Assembly (NCBI GenBank): GCA_964425695.1
Contig: CAYRNF010000004.1
Coordinates: 124,001-188,000, forward strand
DNA: 64,000 bases
Direction of reading: 5' to 3'
From: JAKPBU01 sp964425695
GTDB taxonomy: Bacteria; Pseudomonadota; Gammaproteobacteria; Xanthomonadales; Xanthomonadaceae
Below are positions 43,171 through 52,171 of this stretch, piece after piece. Below the pieces are notes generated by a model that ran no database searches, had not been told where the DNA came from, and was given only the letters and a program-made list of their open reading frames with translations. Each line of letters opens with the position of its first letter. The first letter of the stretch is position 1. The position numbers and the translations under genes were made by a program.

Positions 43171-43212
43171 ATTGGGGCGCGCGGCGCCGGCAGCGGTATT
43201 GACCGCGGTCAA
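43171..43212 (-). promoter_or_regulatory. FNR-type box 4 (perfect dyad) and SDR-ATPase promoter
   Basis: TTGACcgcgGTCAA at 43199-43212 is a perfect palindrome. On the minus strand CCCAAT (43176-43171) lies 29.5 bp from its centre, class II spacing. It is centred 65 bp before the SDR ATG. Confidence 0.82.
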
Positions 43213-43243
43213 CCGCGCGGCGGCGCGCGCGGGCGCAAGGCGG

Positions 43244-44443
43244 TCACGGACCGCGCACGCGCAGCCCGTCGCGCACGTCGTCGCCGGGGTACAGCACCAC
43301 GCGCTCGCCCTCGCGCAGGCCCGACGCCACCGCGGCGGCGTCCTCGCCGAACGGGCCGGGCAGCACATGGCGCAGCCGCGCGCGGCCGCCTTCGATCGCG
43401 TACACCGCCCAGTGCGGCCCGTCGCGGAACAGCGCGGCGGTCGGCACCTGGAGCGCGTCGGGCGTGCGCCAGACCTCGAAGTCGGCTTCGAGCCGGTAGC
43501 CGTCGCCCAGGCGCGCGCGCGCCGCCGGCGGGTCCACCAGGTCGATCACCGCCAGCGTGCGCTGCTCCTCCACGCCCAGCGCCGACACCTTGGTGAAGCC
43601 GCCCGGCTCGATCACCCGCACCCGGCCGCGCAGCGTTGCGTCGCCGCCCCAGCGCGTGAGGCGCACCGCTGTCCCGGGCGCGATGCGCACCGCGTCGGCG
43701 GTGAGGATCTCGGCCACCACCTCGATCGCGCGCGGATCGCCCAGCTCCAGCAGCGGCTGCCCGGCCTGGACCGGTGCCGCGCTTTCCACCAGTCGGCGCA
43801 GCACCCGGCCTTCGACAGGCGACGGCAGCGCCAGCGCGGTGCCCGTGCGCGAGGCGCCCTGCAGCGCCAGCACCGCACGCGCGGCGCGTTGTTCGATGCG
43901 CGCCGCCTCGCGCTGCGCGGCGGCGCTGCGCAGCGCCGCGGCATCCACGCGCGCCTGCATGCGCAACGTGTCCAGGTCGGCTGCGGAGATCAGGCGCCTG
44001 CCGGCCAGCGCCTGGCCGCGGCGCAGCTGCGCGTCGCTGCGCGCGCGCTGCACGTCGGCAGCCTCCACCGCGGCCGCCGCGGCACGCTCGGCCTGCGCGG
44101 CCCTGCGCAGCCGGGCCAGCGCATCGGCACGCTGCGCCGCGTCGAGCACGGCCGCCGGCGCAGGCCACAGCGTGGCCACCGTCTGCCCGGCGGCGACGCG
44201 GTCGCCGGGACGCAGCGCGATGCGATCCACCGCGCCAGAAAGCGGCGCGCTGACCAGCCAGCGGTCGCGCACCCGGGTGCGTGCCTCCTCGCTGAAGCCC
44301 ACGCGCAGCGCGCCGCGCACCACCGGCGCGGTTTCCACGCTGCGCGCACGCGGCCAGAAACCCCACGCCGCGATCGCGACGGCCAGCGCGAGCAGCACCC
44401 AGAACAGCGGCCGTCGCGGATGCAGGCGCGGGGCGGCGTCCAT
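43244..44443 (-). CDS. HlyD/RND-type periplasmic adaptor of the ABC exporter
   Basis: A 399-residue membrane-fusion protein. One N-terminal helix (PLFWVLLALAVAIAAWGFWP, about 12-31) is followed by a lipoyl/barrel-sandwich half (APLSGAVDRIALRPGDRVAA). A long alpha-helical hairpin follows (about 110-190, ARLRRAAQAERAAAAAVE), then the second lipoyl half (LPSPVEGRVLRRLVESAAPV) and beta-barrel domains. Such adaptors link an inner-membrane ABC permease to an outer-membrane duct. Its ATG overlaps the stop of the small membrane gene (ATGA). It is the last gene of the operon ABC ATPase, permease, small protein, adaptor. Confidence 0.88.
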   Translation of the reverse strand: MDAAPRLHPRRPLFWVLLALAVAIAAWGFWPRARSVETAPVVRGALRVGFSEEARTRVRDRWLVSAPLSGAVDRIALRPGDRVAAGQTVATLWPAPAAVLDAAQRADALARLRRAAQAERAAAAAVEAADVQRARSDAQLRRGQALAGRRLISAADLDTLRMQARVDAAALRSAAAQREAARIEQRAARAVLALQGASRTGTALALPSPVEGRVLRRLVESAAPVQAGQPLLELGDPRAIEVVAEILTADAVRIAPGTAVRLTRWGGDATLRGRVRVIEPGGFTKVSALGVEEQRTLAVIDLVDPPAARARLGDGYRLEADFEVWRTPDALQVPTAALFRDGPHWAVYAIEGGRARLRHVLPGPFGEDAAAVASGLREGERVVLYPGDDVRDGLRVRGP

Positions 44444-44604
44444 CACGGCGCGGACGGGCGGCCCACGTGCGTCGCGGTTGCGGCGGGCGGGCTGGCCGCG
44501 GCCAGCGCGTGCGGCCACAGCGCCCAGACGGTCAGCGCGACCAGGCTGGCCAGCAGCAGCCAGAACCAGGGGCCGCGCGGATGCAGGCGATGGCGTCGTG
44601 TCAT
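44443..44604 (-). CDS. Small single-helix membrane protein in the exporter operon
   Basis: A 53-residue protein (55 if the ATG at 44610 is used) starting MTRRHRLHPRGPWFWLLLAS, with one membrane helix at about residues 12-32 (PWFWLLLASLVALTVWALWP). A short periplasmic tail follows. ATG 44604 has GAGGAGA 6-7 bases upstream; the gene lies between the permease stop (44619) and the adaptor start, which it overlaps by ATGA. Its N-terminus resembles that of the adaptor (RLHPR-P-FWVLL), suggesting a partial duplication of the adaptor's anchor. Function is unknown. Confidence 0.72.
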   Translation of the reverse strand: MTRRHRLHPRGPWFWLLLASLVALTVWALWPHALAAASPPAATATHVGRPSAP

Positions 44605-44618
44605 GTCCATTCTCCTCG

Positions 44619-46978
44619 TCAGTCGCGTGCCTTGAGCACGCCGATCAGGTCCAGCCGCCGCACGCGCCGGCGCACCAGCAGCGCCGAGCCCGCCGCGGCG
44701 GCCAACGTGGTGAGGCCCGCGATCGCATAGGTCACCGGGCTCACGTAATGCGGCACGCGGAACAGGTCGGAGTCGAAGGCCAGCACCATCAGCGCGATCA
44801 GCGCATGGCCCAGCGCATAGCCCAGCGGCAGCGCCAGCGCGGCGAGCAGTGCCAGCTCGCCCAGCAGCAGGTACACGACCTCCGCGCGCGAGAAGCCCAG
44901 GACGCGCAGGCTGGCAAGGTCGCGCGAACGCTCCGACAGCGCCACGCGCGCGCTGCTGTACACCACCCCGGCGGTGATCACCGCGCCGAACGCGGTGGCG
45001 ATCAAGGTGAACACCAGCATCATGCGCGCCATCGAATCGTAGAAGCTGCGGATCGCGACCTGGCGCTGCTCGACCGCCGCCACCTGCGGCCGCCGCTGCA
45101 GCTGCGCCAGCAGCGGCCCCAGCGCGCGCGCGTCCACCTGCAGCACCGCCGCCGACAGCCGCTCGCCTTCGCCGGCAAGCCGGTTGAGCGCATCCAGCGG
45201 CAGATAGGCCTGCGCGCCGAACGGCTCGCCGACCAGGCCCTGCAGCCGCAGCGCCACGGTGCGGCGGTGGCCCTCCAGCAGCCGGAACTCGAGCACGTCG
45301 CCCGGGCGCGCGCCCAGCGTGCGCGCCAGCCGATCGGTGACGATCACCCCGCTCGCCGGCGGCTCGATCGGGCGCAGCCGCGCGTCCAGCGCGCGCCGCA
45401 ACCGCGCGCCGGGCGCCAGGCCCACCAGCACGCTGCGCTGGCGGGCCGCGCGGTAGCGCACTTCCACCGGCACCACCCGCTGCGGCTCCAGCGCCAGCAC
45501 GCCGGGCAGTGCGGCCAGTTCGCGCAGCGCGCGCCGCGATACGGGCTCCACGAACACCGCTTCCACGTCGTGCCGGCTGGCCAACCGGTACTGCTGGTCG
45601 ATCATCAGCCCCACCGCATCGGTGTGGAACCGGCCGAGCATCATCACCGCGGTGCCCAGAGACAGCCCCAGGCAGGTCAGCGCGGTGCGCAGCGGCCGCC
45701 GCAGCAGGCTGCGCGCGATCAGCCGGTGCGGCGCGCGCAGCCGCCGGAACGCGGCGTGGCGGTCCAGGCGCCGCGCATCGCCGGCCCCCGGCGCCTCCAC
45801 CCGCATCGCTTCGGCCGGCGCCAGCCGCACCGCACGCCGTACCGGCAACAGCGCGCCCACCAGCGCACTGCCCAGGCTGAGCGCCACCGCCAGCGCCACC
45901 ACCCGCCCCGGCAGCGCGAAGTCCAGGAATGGCAGGCGATAGAACTCCCGGTACAGCCCGGCCAGCAGCGAACCCAGCCACGCACCGAGCGCGAGGCCGC
46001 CCACCGCACCCGCGCCGCCGGTGGCCAGCGCATAGCCGGCGTAGTGGCGCGCGATCTCGCCATCGCGGTAACCGAAGGCCTTCAGCGTGCCGATCTGTTC
46101 GCGCTGGCCCGCCACCACCCGCCCCAGCACCACGTAAAGCACGAACGCCGCCACGCCCAGGAACACGGTCGGGAACAGCTGCGCCATCACCGTGAGCTGG
46201 TGGAACTCCTCCTCCAGGTAACGGTGCGAGAGCTGTTCGGTGCGGGCGATGGCGCCGCTGCCGCCATAGCGCAGCAGCACACGGTCCACCGCGGCGATGA
46301 CCGGCTCCGCGTGCGCACCCGCCTGCAGGCGCAGTGACGCCGCGTTGAACGCATCGCGCAGGTCCGCGGCCGACTCCAGCGCCGGCCGCGGCAGCCATGC
46401 GATCGCGAAGCGCAGCGGGTCGGGGAACATGGACTGCGGCGGCAGCTGCGCCACGGCGTCGGGCGCGCCGGCGATGCCGACGATGCGGAACACGCTGCGC
46501 CGCCCGTGCAGCGTCAGCGTGATGCGGCTTCCGGCGCGCAGCCCGTGCGCCTGCGCGAAGGCGTCGCTGATCGCCAGCGTGTCGCGCTCGCCGCCGGCCG
46601 GGGCGCGCCCCGACAGCACGCGCATCCGGTCCAGCCGCGCCACGCCGCTTTCCGGGATGCTCACGGCCTGCACCTGGATCGGATCGTCGAACCCGGCCAG
46701 CGCGCCGCGGCCGTAGGCGACCACCCGCGTGTCCACCGCGGCCACCCCCGGGATGGCGCGCAGGCGCGCGGCCACCGCCTCCGGCGCGCGCTTGAGGCTG
46801 GCGAACACGTCCGCGAACGCCTGCTCGCGGTAGTAGCGGTCGCGGCTGTCGCGCAGCGACTGCAGCGTGACCAGCGACATCACCAGCATCGCCACGCCCA
46901 CCGCATCCACCAGCGCTACCGCCAGCAGCTGGCCGCGCAGCGTCCACAGTTCGCGCCGACGCTTGCGGGCCAGTACGT

Positions 46979-46982
<4 letters not shown>
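44619..46982 (-). CDS. ABC transporter permease (MacB/FtsX-like, two-repeat)
   Basis: A 787-residue permease with two FtsX-type modules. Helix 1 is at about residues 18-38 (LLAVALVDAVGVAMLVMSLV), with a large periplasmic domain, helices 2-4 around 270-390 (FLGVAAFVLYVVLGRVVAGQ, then REQIGTLKAFGYRDGEI), and a second unit around 420-780 ending SLRVLGFSRAEVVYLLLGELA and RRRVRRLDLIGVLKARD. The 'TLKAFGYRDGEI' and 'SLRVLGFSRAEV' coupling-helix motifs contact the ATPase. The family exports lipoproteins, peptides or toxic compounds, or transmits mechanical force. The GTG start at 46982 overlaps the ATPase stop (GTGA). Confidence 0.88.
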
Positions 46983-47722
<740 letters not shown>

Positions 47723-47851
47723 GGCGCGACGGCCCGCCCGCTGCAGTGGCGACGCGCGCGCAGCGCCGCGCGTCCCACCACGGGCGGAACGGTGCTGCGG
47801 CGGGAACCGGGGCAGGCGGGCATCGTGGGCGACGGCAGCGGACGTGGCGCC

Positions 47852-47893
47852 ACGGTAGGCAAGTCCGGTCGCGCCCGGGTTGACCTGGATCAG
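47852..47893 (-). promoter_or_regulatory. FNR-type box 5 and exporter-operon promoter
   Basis: TTGACctggATCAG at 47880-47893 matches the FNR pattern with a changed last base. On the minus strand TACCGT (47857-47852) lies exactly 29.5 bp from the centre. The predicted transcript starts about 120 bases before the ATPase ATG. Confidence 0.65.
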
Positions 47894-47916
47894 GCCGTGC
47901 GCGATCGCGGGCGTCC

Positions 47917-47957
47917 TTGATCGCAGTCAATACGCGCGGCCCGCCGCCGCGCACGCT
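47917..47957 (+). promoter_or_regulatory. FNR-type box 6 and Hsp20 promoter
   Basis: TTGATcgcaGTCAA at 47917-47930 is centred 75 bp before the Hsp20 ATG. A -10-like CACGCT (47952-47957) lies 28.5 bp from the centre. It sits 37 bp from box 5, and the pair appears to serve divergent promoters. Confidence 0.78.
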
Positions 47958-47998
47958 GGCACTGCTCGCAAGAGCCCCCGCCATGCAAGGAGTCCGCC

Positions 47999-48445
47999 AT
48001 GTCCATGCTCACCCGATTCAATCCGTTCCGTGCCCAGACACGGTTCGACCCGATCACCGACTTCGACGAGCTGGTCCGCGGCCTGGCCCTGCGCCCGCTG
48101 ATGCGCGACCTGGACACGGCTGCCGCGGAAATGCGCATGGACGTGCAGGAAGACGACAAGGCCTTCCTCGTGAGCCTGGACATCCCGGGTGCGAACAAGG
48201 ACGACATCGACGTCACCGTCGAAGGCAACCAGGTGACCGTGCAGGCCGAGGTCAAGTCGGAACAGGCGCACCACGACAGCAAGCACCTGTACACCGAGCG
48301 CTACGCCGGGCGCAGCTTCCGCAGCTTCGTGCTGCCGCAGGACGTCGACCGCGAGCGTTGCGACGCGCAGTACGAGAACGGCGTGCTGATGCTGACCCTG
48401 CCCAAGAAGGCCGGCAGCCAGCCCAGGCGCCTGGCGATCCAGTGA
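47999..48445 (+). CDS. Hsp20/alpha-crystallin family small heat-shock protein
   Basis: A 148-residue chaperone that holds unfolding proteins without ATP. The N-terminal arm (RFNPFRAQTRFDPITDFDEL) precedes the alpha-crystallin domain at about 45-135, with MRMDVQEDDKAFLVSLDIPG, YAGRSFRSFVLPQDVDR and the conserved NGVLMLTLPKK (G-V-L-x-L-x-x-P-K). The C-terminal extension ends RRLAIQ, where the I/L-x-I anchoring motif is reduced. AAGGAG precedes ATG 47999. It is the first of a likely three-gene stress operon with the coiled-coil and VTT proteins. Confidence 0.94.
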   Translation: MSMLTRFNPFRAQTRFDPITDFDELVRGLALRPLMRDLDTAAAEMRMDVQEDDKAFLVSLDIPGANKDDIDVTVEGNQVTVQAEVKSEQAHHDSKHLYTERYAGRSFRSFVLPQDVDRERCDAQYENGVLMLTLPKKAGSQPRRLAIQ

Positions 48446-48477
48446 CGCGTGGCCAACGCACATCGAAGGAGAGCGTC

Positions 48478-49110
48478 ATGATCAGGTTCCCCTACGGCCT
48501 GGCCTGCCTGCTGCTGGTGTGTTCGGTCCAGGCCGCGGCCCAGGATCCGGCCCAGGACCCGGCCCCGCGCACTGCGCAGCAGGGCGAGCCGGCTGCTGCC
48601 ACGCCGGGGCCCACGCGCGAGGACACCGCGCAGTGGGAAAAGGCGCAGCGCGAGCAGATGCGGCGCGAAGTGGACGAAGCCACGCGCGAGATCGGCGCCT
48701 ACAGCACCGCGCGGCGTGTCGATGCCCAGGTGCGCGCACGCAAGGCGATGGACCAGATGGATGCGCGCCTGCAGCGCCTGCGCACGCAGTGGTCGCGCGA
48801 AGCGCAGCGCATCCGCGCCGAGGCGAAGGCCGAGCGCGAACGCCGCGACGCGCAGCTGCGCGAACAGCGCGAGCGCGTGCAGGCGCGCTATCGCGCGCTG
48901 GAAGCCAGCAACGCGGCCGCGTGGGACCAGGCCAGGAAGCGGTTCCTGCAGGCTTACCGCGAACTGGCCGCCACCGTGTCGGCGAGCCTCGGCCCGGGCC
49001 GAGGCACCGACAAGGCGCAGCCGCCCGCGAAGCCGCGCGACCGGCCGGCCAAGAAGCCCGACACGCAGGACCGGAAGGACGGCCAACGGCAGGAGCCGGC
49101 ACGGCCGTGA
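48478..49110 (+). CDS. Secreted coiled-coil protein
   Basis: A 210-residue protein with a signal peptide (VCSVQAAAQDP, cut near residue 21). A Pro/Ala-rich linker to about residue 45 precedes a long charged coiled coil (about 48-165; repeated A-E-R-E-R-R-D, QLREQRERVQARYRALEAS), and the tail is basic and disordered. I recognise no family. It is probably a periplasmic filamentous protein or chaperone of the OmpH/Skp style by shape only. GAAGGAG lies 6 bases before ATG 48478, 32 bases after the Hsp20 stop. Confidence 0.75.
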   Translation: MIRFPYGLACLLLVCSVQAAAQDPAQDPAPRTAQQGEPAAATPGPTREDTAQWEKAQREQMRREVDEATREIGAYSTARRVDAQVRARKAMDQMDARLQRLRTQWSREAQRIRAEAKAERERRDAQLREQRERVQARYRALEASNAAAWDQARKRFLQAYRELAATVSASLGPGRGTDKAQPPAKPRDRPAKKPDTQDRKDGQRQEPARP

Positions 49111-49790
49111 GCGCCGCAGCGCGGCATCGCGGGCCCGCCGCACGGGAAGGGCGGCGGGCGCTCGCGGTGCTGTGCCTGTTCGCGGCGGCGGCCGCGCTGC
49201 TGTCGGTGGACGCGGTCCATGCGCGCCTGCTGCACGCGATCGCGCTGGCCGCGCCGCTGTTCGCCGCGCATCCGCTGTCCGGACGCCTGGCCTTCATTGC
49301 GCTGGCGATGTGCTCGGCGGTGCTGGCGTTCTTCTCCAGCACCGTGATCGTGCCGCCCGCGGTGGTGGTGTGGGGCGCCGGCGAAACGGCGTTCCTGCTG
49401 TGGGCAGGCTGGTGGCTCGGCGGCCTGGCGACCTATGCGCTGGGGCGCTGGATGCGGCAGCGGGTGCGGCGCCTGTTGCAGCGGCGGCTGCCCGGCCTGC
49501 GCCTGCCGCGGCGCCTGTCGTGGACGGCGGTGCTGCTGATGCAACTCGCGTTGCCGTCCGAGGTGCCGGGCTACGTGTGCGGCATGTTGCGCGTGGCGTT
49601 CCCCACCTATGCCAGCGCGCTGGCGCTGGCCGAGCTGCCGTACGCCGCCGGTGCGGTGCTGGCGGCCGAAGGCCTGGTGCAGGCGCGCGCCGGCTGGCTG
49701 CTGGGACTGGGCGCGGCCGCGGCGCTGGCGATGCTGGGGGCCTGGCGGCTGCTGGCGGCCAGTCGCGCGGGGCGCGACCTGGGCGCGTGA
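49107..49790 (+). CDS. VTT-domain (DedA/SNARE-associated-like) membrane protein
   Basis: A 227-residue membrane protein. The helices near 20-40, 50-75, 85-110 and 190-215 and the pattern VIVPPAVVVWGAGETAFLLW / GWWLGGLATYALGRWMRQRV resemble the VTT fold (VTT = VMP1, TMEM41, Tvp38). ALPSEVPGYVCGMLRVAFPTY resembles its re-entrant loop. DedA/VTT proteins flip polyprenyl phosphates or phospholipids. GTG 49107 overlaps the preceding stop (GTGA), tying it to the Hsp20 operon. The family match is by pattern and less certain than the fold. Confidence 0.72.
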   Translation: MSAAARHRGPAAREGRRALAVLCLFAAAAALLSVDAVHARLLHAIALAAPLFAAHPLSGRLAFIALAMCSAVLAFFSSTVIVPPAVVVWGAGETAFLLWAGWWLGGLATYALGRWMRQRVRRLLQRRLPGLRLPRRLSWTAVLLMQLALPSEVPGYVCGMLRVAFPTYASALALAELPYAAGAVLAAEGLVQARAGWLLGLGAAAALAMLGAWRLLAASRAGRDLGA

Positions 49791-49870
49791 GGCCGCTGCG
49801 CCACCCAGCCACCGTCCCGTGTCTTGCCGCGGCAGCAGCCCGCCGCGAGCGGCACGCGGCCGGCATCGGC

Positions 49871-50872
49871 TCACCTCGGCGCAATGCCGCCGGTTTCGGC
49901 ATCCAGCAGCGGCCCGGTGGCGGCGCGCGCGGCGCCGATCGGCTGGTCGGTGACCAGCAGGGTCGCGCCCGGCGTCAGCAGGTCGTAGAGGCGGATGGCG
50001 AAGGCCGGATCCATGGCGATGCGCGTGCGGTCGATCGTGGGCGGCGGCGCGGGCGCGCCGTCCAGCGGGATCTCCAGCCAGCGCCGCGCCCGGCGCCCGG
50101 GCGCGACCACGCTGGGCGCGGCGTCGGTACCGGCCAGCAGCAGGTAGGCGCGCGTGCCGTGCCAGTCGGCGTCTTGCAGCGACATCGGTTCGCGCGCGAT
50201 CTCGCGGCCGTCGCGCAGCACCACCAGCACGCGTTCGCGCACCGACCACACCAGCGTCGTCGGCGCGGCTTCGGCAGCGGGTGCGCCTGGTCCGGGTCGC
50301 GCACCTGCCGCACCGACGCCCAAGGGGGCCAGCGCCGCCAGCGGCGCGGGCTGCAGCCAGCCCGGTGCGGCCGGCAGCGCATCGCTCACGATCACCGTCA
50401 TGCCGCGCCGGGTGACATCGAACAGGCGCTGTGCGAACGGCAGCGGCAGGCGGATGCATCCGTGCGAGGCGGGCCGGTCGGGAACCGTGCCTGCGTGCAG
50501 CGCGATGCCGCTCCAGGTGAGCCGCTGCATGTACGGCATCTGCGCGCCCTCGTACAGATTGGACACGTGCGTGCGCTCCTTCTGCAGGATCGTGTACACG
50601 CCCGGTGGCGTCTCGAATCCCGGCCGTCCGGTGCTGGCGCGCGACAGCCCGATGCGCACGCCGTTGCGGTACACGTGCACGCGCTGCGCGCGCAGGTCGA
50701 CGACGATGCCGACCGGCCCGTCCGGCGCGATCTGCGGCTGCCACACGTAGCCGGCCGCCGGCAACGGCAGCTCGGGCGCCGCGGCCGGTGGTGCGGCCTG
50801 CGGTGCCGGTTGCGCCGCGGCCAGCCGCCACAGCAGCAGCGCGGTCACGCACAGGGCTGCGCCGACGCGCAT
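49871..50872 (-). CDS. L,D-transpeptidase (YkuD/ErfK type)
   Basis: A 333-residue periplasmic enzyme with a signal peptide (about 1-20, LAAAQP). The YkuD domain is at about 55-165: GIVVDLRAQRVHVYRNGVRI, STGRPGFETPPGVYTI, GIALHAGTVPDRPASHGCIR with catalytic Cys139 and His, then LPLPFAQRLFDV. It normally forms 3-3 cross-links or attaches lipoproteins to peptidoglycan. About 170 further residues form a second, weakly related domain (ERVLVVLRDGREIAREPM) that looks like another YkuD-type strand set without the catalytic motif. Under an FNR-type box it could remodel the wall in non-growing cells. Confidence 0.88.
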   Translation of the reverse strand: MRVGAALCVTALLLWRLAAAQPAPQAAPPAAAPELPLPAAGYVWQPQIAPDGPVGIVVDLRAQRVHVYRNGVRIGLSRASTGRPGFETPPGVYTILQKERTHVSNLYEGAQMPYMQRLTWSGIALHAGTVPDRPASHGCIRLPLPFAQRLFDVTRRGMTVIVSDALPAAPGWLQPAPLAALAPLGVGAAGARPGPGAPAAEAAPTTLVWSVRERVLVVLRDGREIAREPMSLQDADWHGTRAYLLLAGTDAAPSVVAPGRRARRWLEIPLDGAPAPPPTIDRTRIAMDPAFAIRLYDLLTPGATLLVTDQPIGAARAATGPLLDAETGGIAPR

Positions 50873-50900
50873 GGCGGTTCTCCCGCACGGTGGGTGCCGC

Positions 50901-50942
50901 AGGGTGGACGTGCGCAGGCGGGCACGTGTTGACGGCGGTCAA
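50901..50942 (-). promoter_or_regulatory. FNR-type box 7 and L,D-transpeptidase promoter
   Basis: TTGACggcgGTCAA at 50929-50942 is centred 63 bp before the transpeptidase ATG. On the minus strand CACCCT (50906-50901) lies 29.5 bp from the centre. Confidence 0.78.
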
Positions 50943-50975
50943 CCGCGCGCGCAGGACGCAGCCCGCCACGACGGA

Positions 50976-51017
50976 TTGACGCAGGTCAACGCGCCGCCGC
51001 GGCGCAGGCCGTGCAAT
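50976..51017 (+). promoter_or_regulatory. FNR-type box 8 and universal-stress-protein promoter
   Basis: TTGACgcagGTCAA at 50976-50989 is centred 66 bp before the ATG at 51049. TGCAAT (51012-51017) is exactly 29.5 bp from the centre, giving a leader of about 25 bases. This is one of the best class II FNR-like promoters in the island. Confidence 0.84.
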
Positions 51018-51048
51018 GGCCCGCAGCGACACCACCTGCGAGGCCACC

Positions 51049-51891
51049 ATGTACAAGGACCTGATCGTCCCCATCACCGCCACCCCCGCCGATGCCGATG
51101 CCATCAACGTCGGCCTGGACCTGGCGAAGGCGTTCGACGCGCACCTGACCGTGCTGGAGATGGTCAACCTGCCGGTGCCTGCCGGCAATCCGTGGGGGCT
51201 GTCGCCCGACCTGGCCATGAGCGATGTCTACGGCAAGCTGCGTGCACAGGCCGAGGTCAACGCGTCGCGCCTGCGCGAACGCCTGGGCAAGGAAGCCGTG
51301 GCCAGCGAGGTGCGCGTGGTCGAGGCGCTGGTGGCCGAACCCGGCCGCGTGGCGGCGCACCACGCGCACTACGCGGACCTGTCCATCGTCGCCGGCGCCA
51401 TCGGCGATACGGCGGAGGCGACGGTGAACCACGCCTACTTCGGCGCGATGCTGCTGGAATCCGGCCGCCCGGTGCTGGTGGTGCCGCCGCGCTGCAAGGC
51501 GGCGGTGCCGCCGAAGCGCATCGTGCTGGCCTGGCGGCCCACGCGCGAGGCCACGCGCGCCCTGCACGACGCGCTGCCGCTGCTGCTGCAGGCCGATCGG
51601 GTGGACGTGCTGGCGATCAACCCCGTGGGGGGCGAACTGGGCCACGGCGAACAGCCCGGCGCGGACATCGCCAACCACCTCGCCCGGCACGGGGTGGAAG
51701 CCAACGTGGTGGTGCGCGATGCCAGGTCGCGCGGCGTCAGCGGCGTACTGCTGGAACACGCGCGCGAAAGCTATGCGCAGCTGATCGTGGCCGGCGGCTA
51801 TGGACACTCGCGGCTGCGCGAATGGGCCATGGGCGGGGTGACCCGCGAACTGCTGCTGACCGCGTCGGTGCCCGTGCTGTTCTCGCACTGA
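51049..51891 (+). CDS. Tandem-domain universal stress protein 1
   Basis: A 280-residue protein with two UspA domains (about 1-140 and 155-280). Domain 1 opens MYKDLIVPITATPADADAIN and domain 2 PKRIVLAWRPTREATRALHD. The second domain ends LIVAGGYGHSRLREWAMGG ... PVLFSH, with the G-2x-G-9x-G-(S/T) ATP-binding pattern partly conserved (GGYGHSRL). Tandem Usps of this kind support survival in anaerobic stationary phase. ATG 51049 has GAGG 6 bases upstream. A paralogue is at 52843-53682, with a shared -R-P-V-L-x-V-P-P- junction and C-terminus. Confidence 0.92.
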   Translation: MYKDLIVPITATPADADAINVGLDLAKAFDAHLTVLEMVNLPVPAGNPWGLSPDLAMSDVYGKLRAQAEVNASRLRERLGKEAVASEVRVVEALVAEPGRVAAHHAHYADLSIVAGAIGDTAEATVNHAYFGAMLLESGRPVLVVPPRCKAAVPPKRIVLAWRPTREATRALHDALPLLLQADRVDVLAINPVGGELGHGEQPGADIANHLARHGVEANVVVRDARSRGVSGVLLEHARESYAQLIVAGGYGHSRLREWAMGGVTRELLLTASVPVLFSH

Positions 51892-52171
51892 CCTGGGGGG
51901 GCGGCACGAAGGTTTGCGCACTGCACGCACGGACCAGGCTGCCGTGGATCCGATCCCGACGCGTGCGTGTCGTAACGTTCGTGTCGAAACCAGGCGCCAC
52001 GCCAAGGCCGCTGCCGCGCCCCTGCATTGCGGCGGGTGCCGTGCGTGCGGCACTGCGTATCCGCGCCCGACGTCACCACTGCGAAAGGCGCCATGCGCCT
52101 TCGACGTGCTGGCGCCCGGTTACCGGCCGCCGCGGCCGCACGCGGGCACTCGCACGCGCGCGCGGCTCGGG

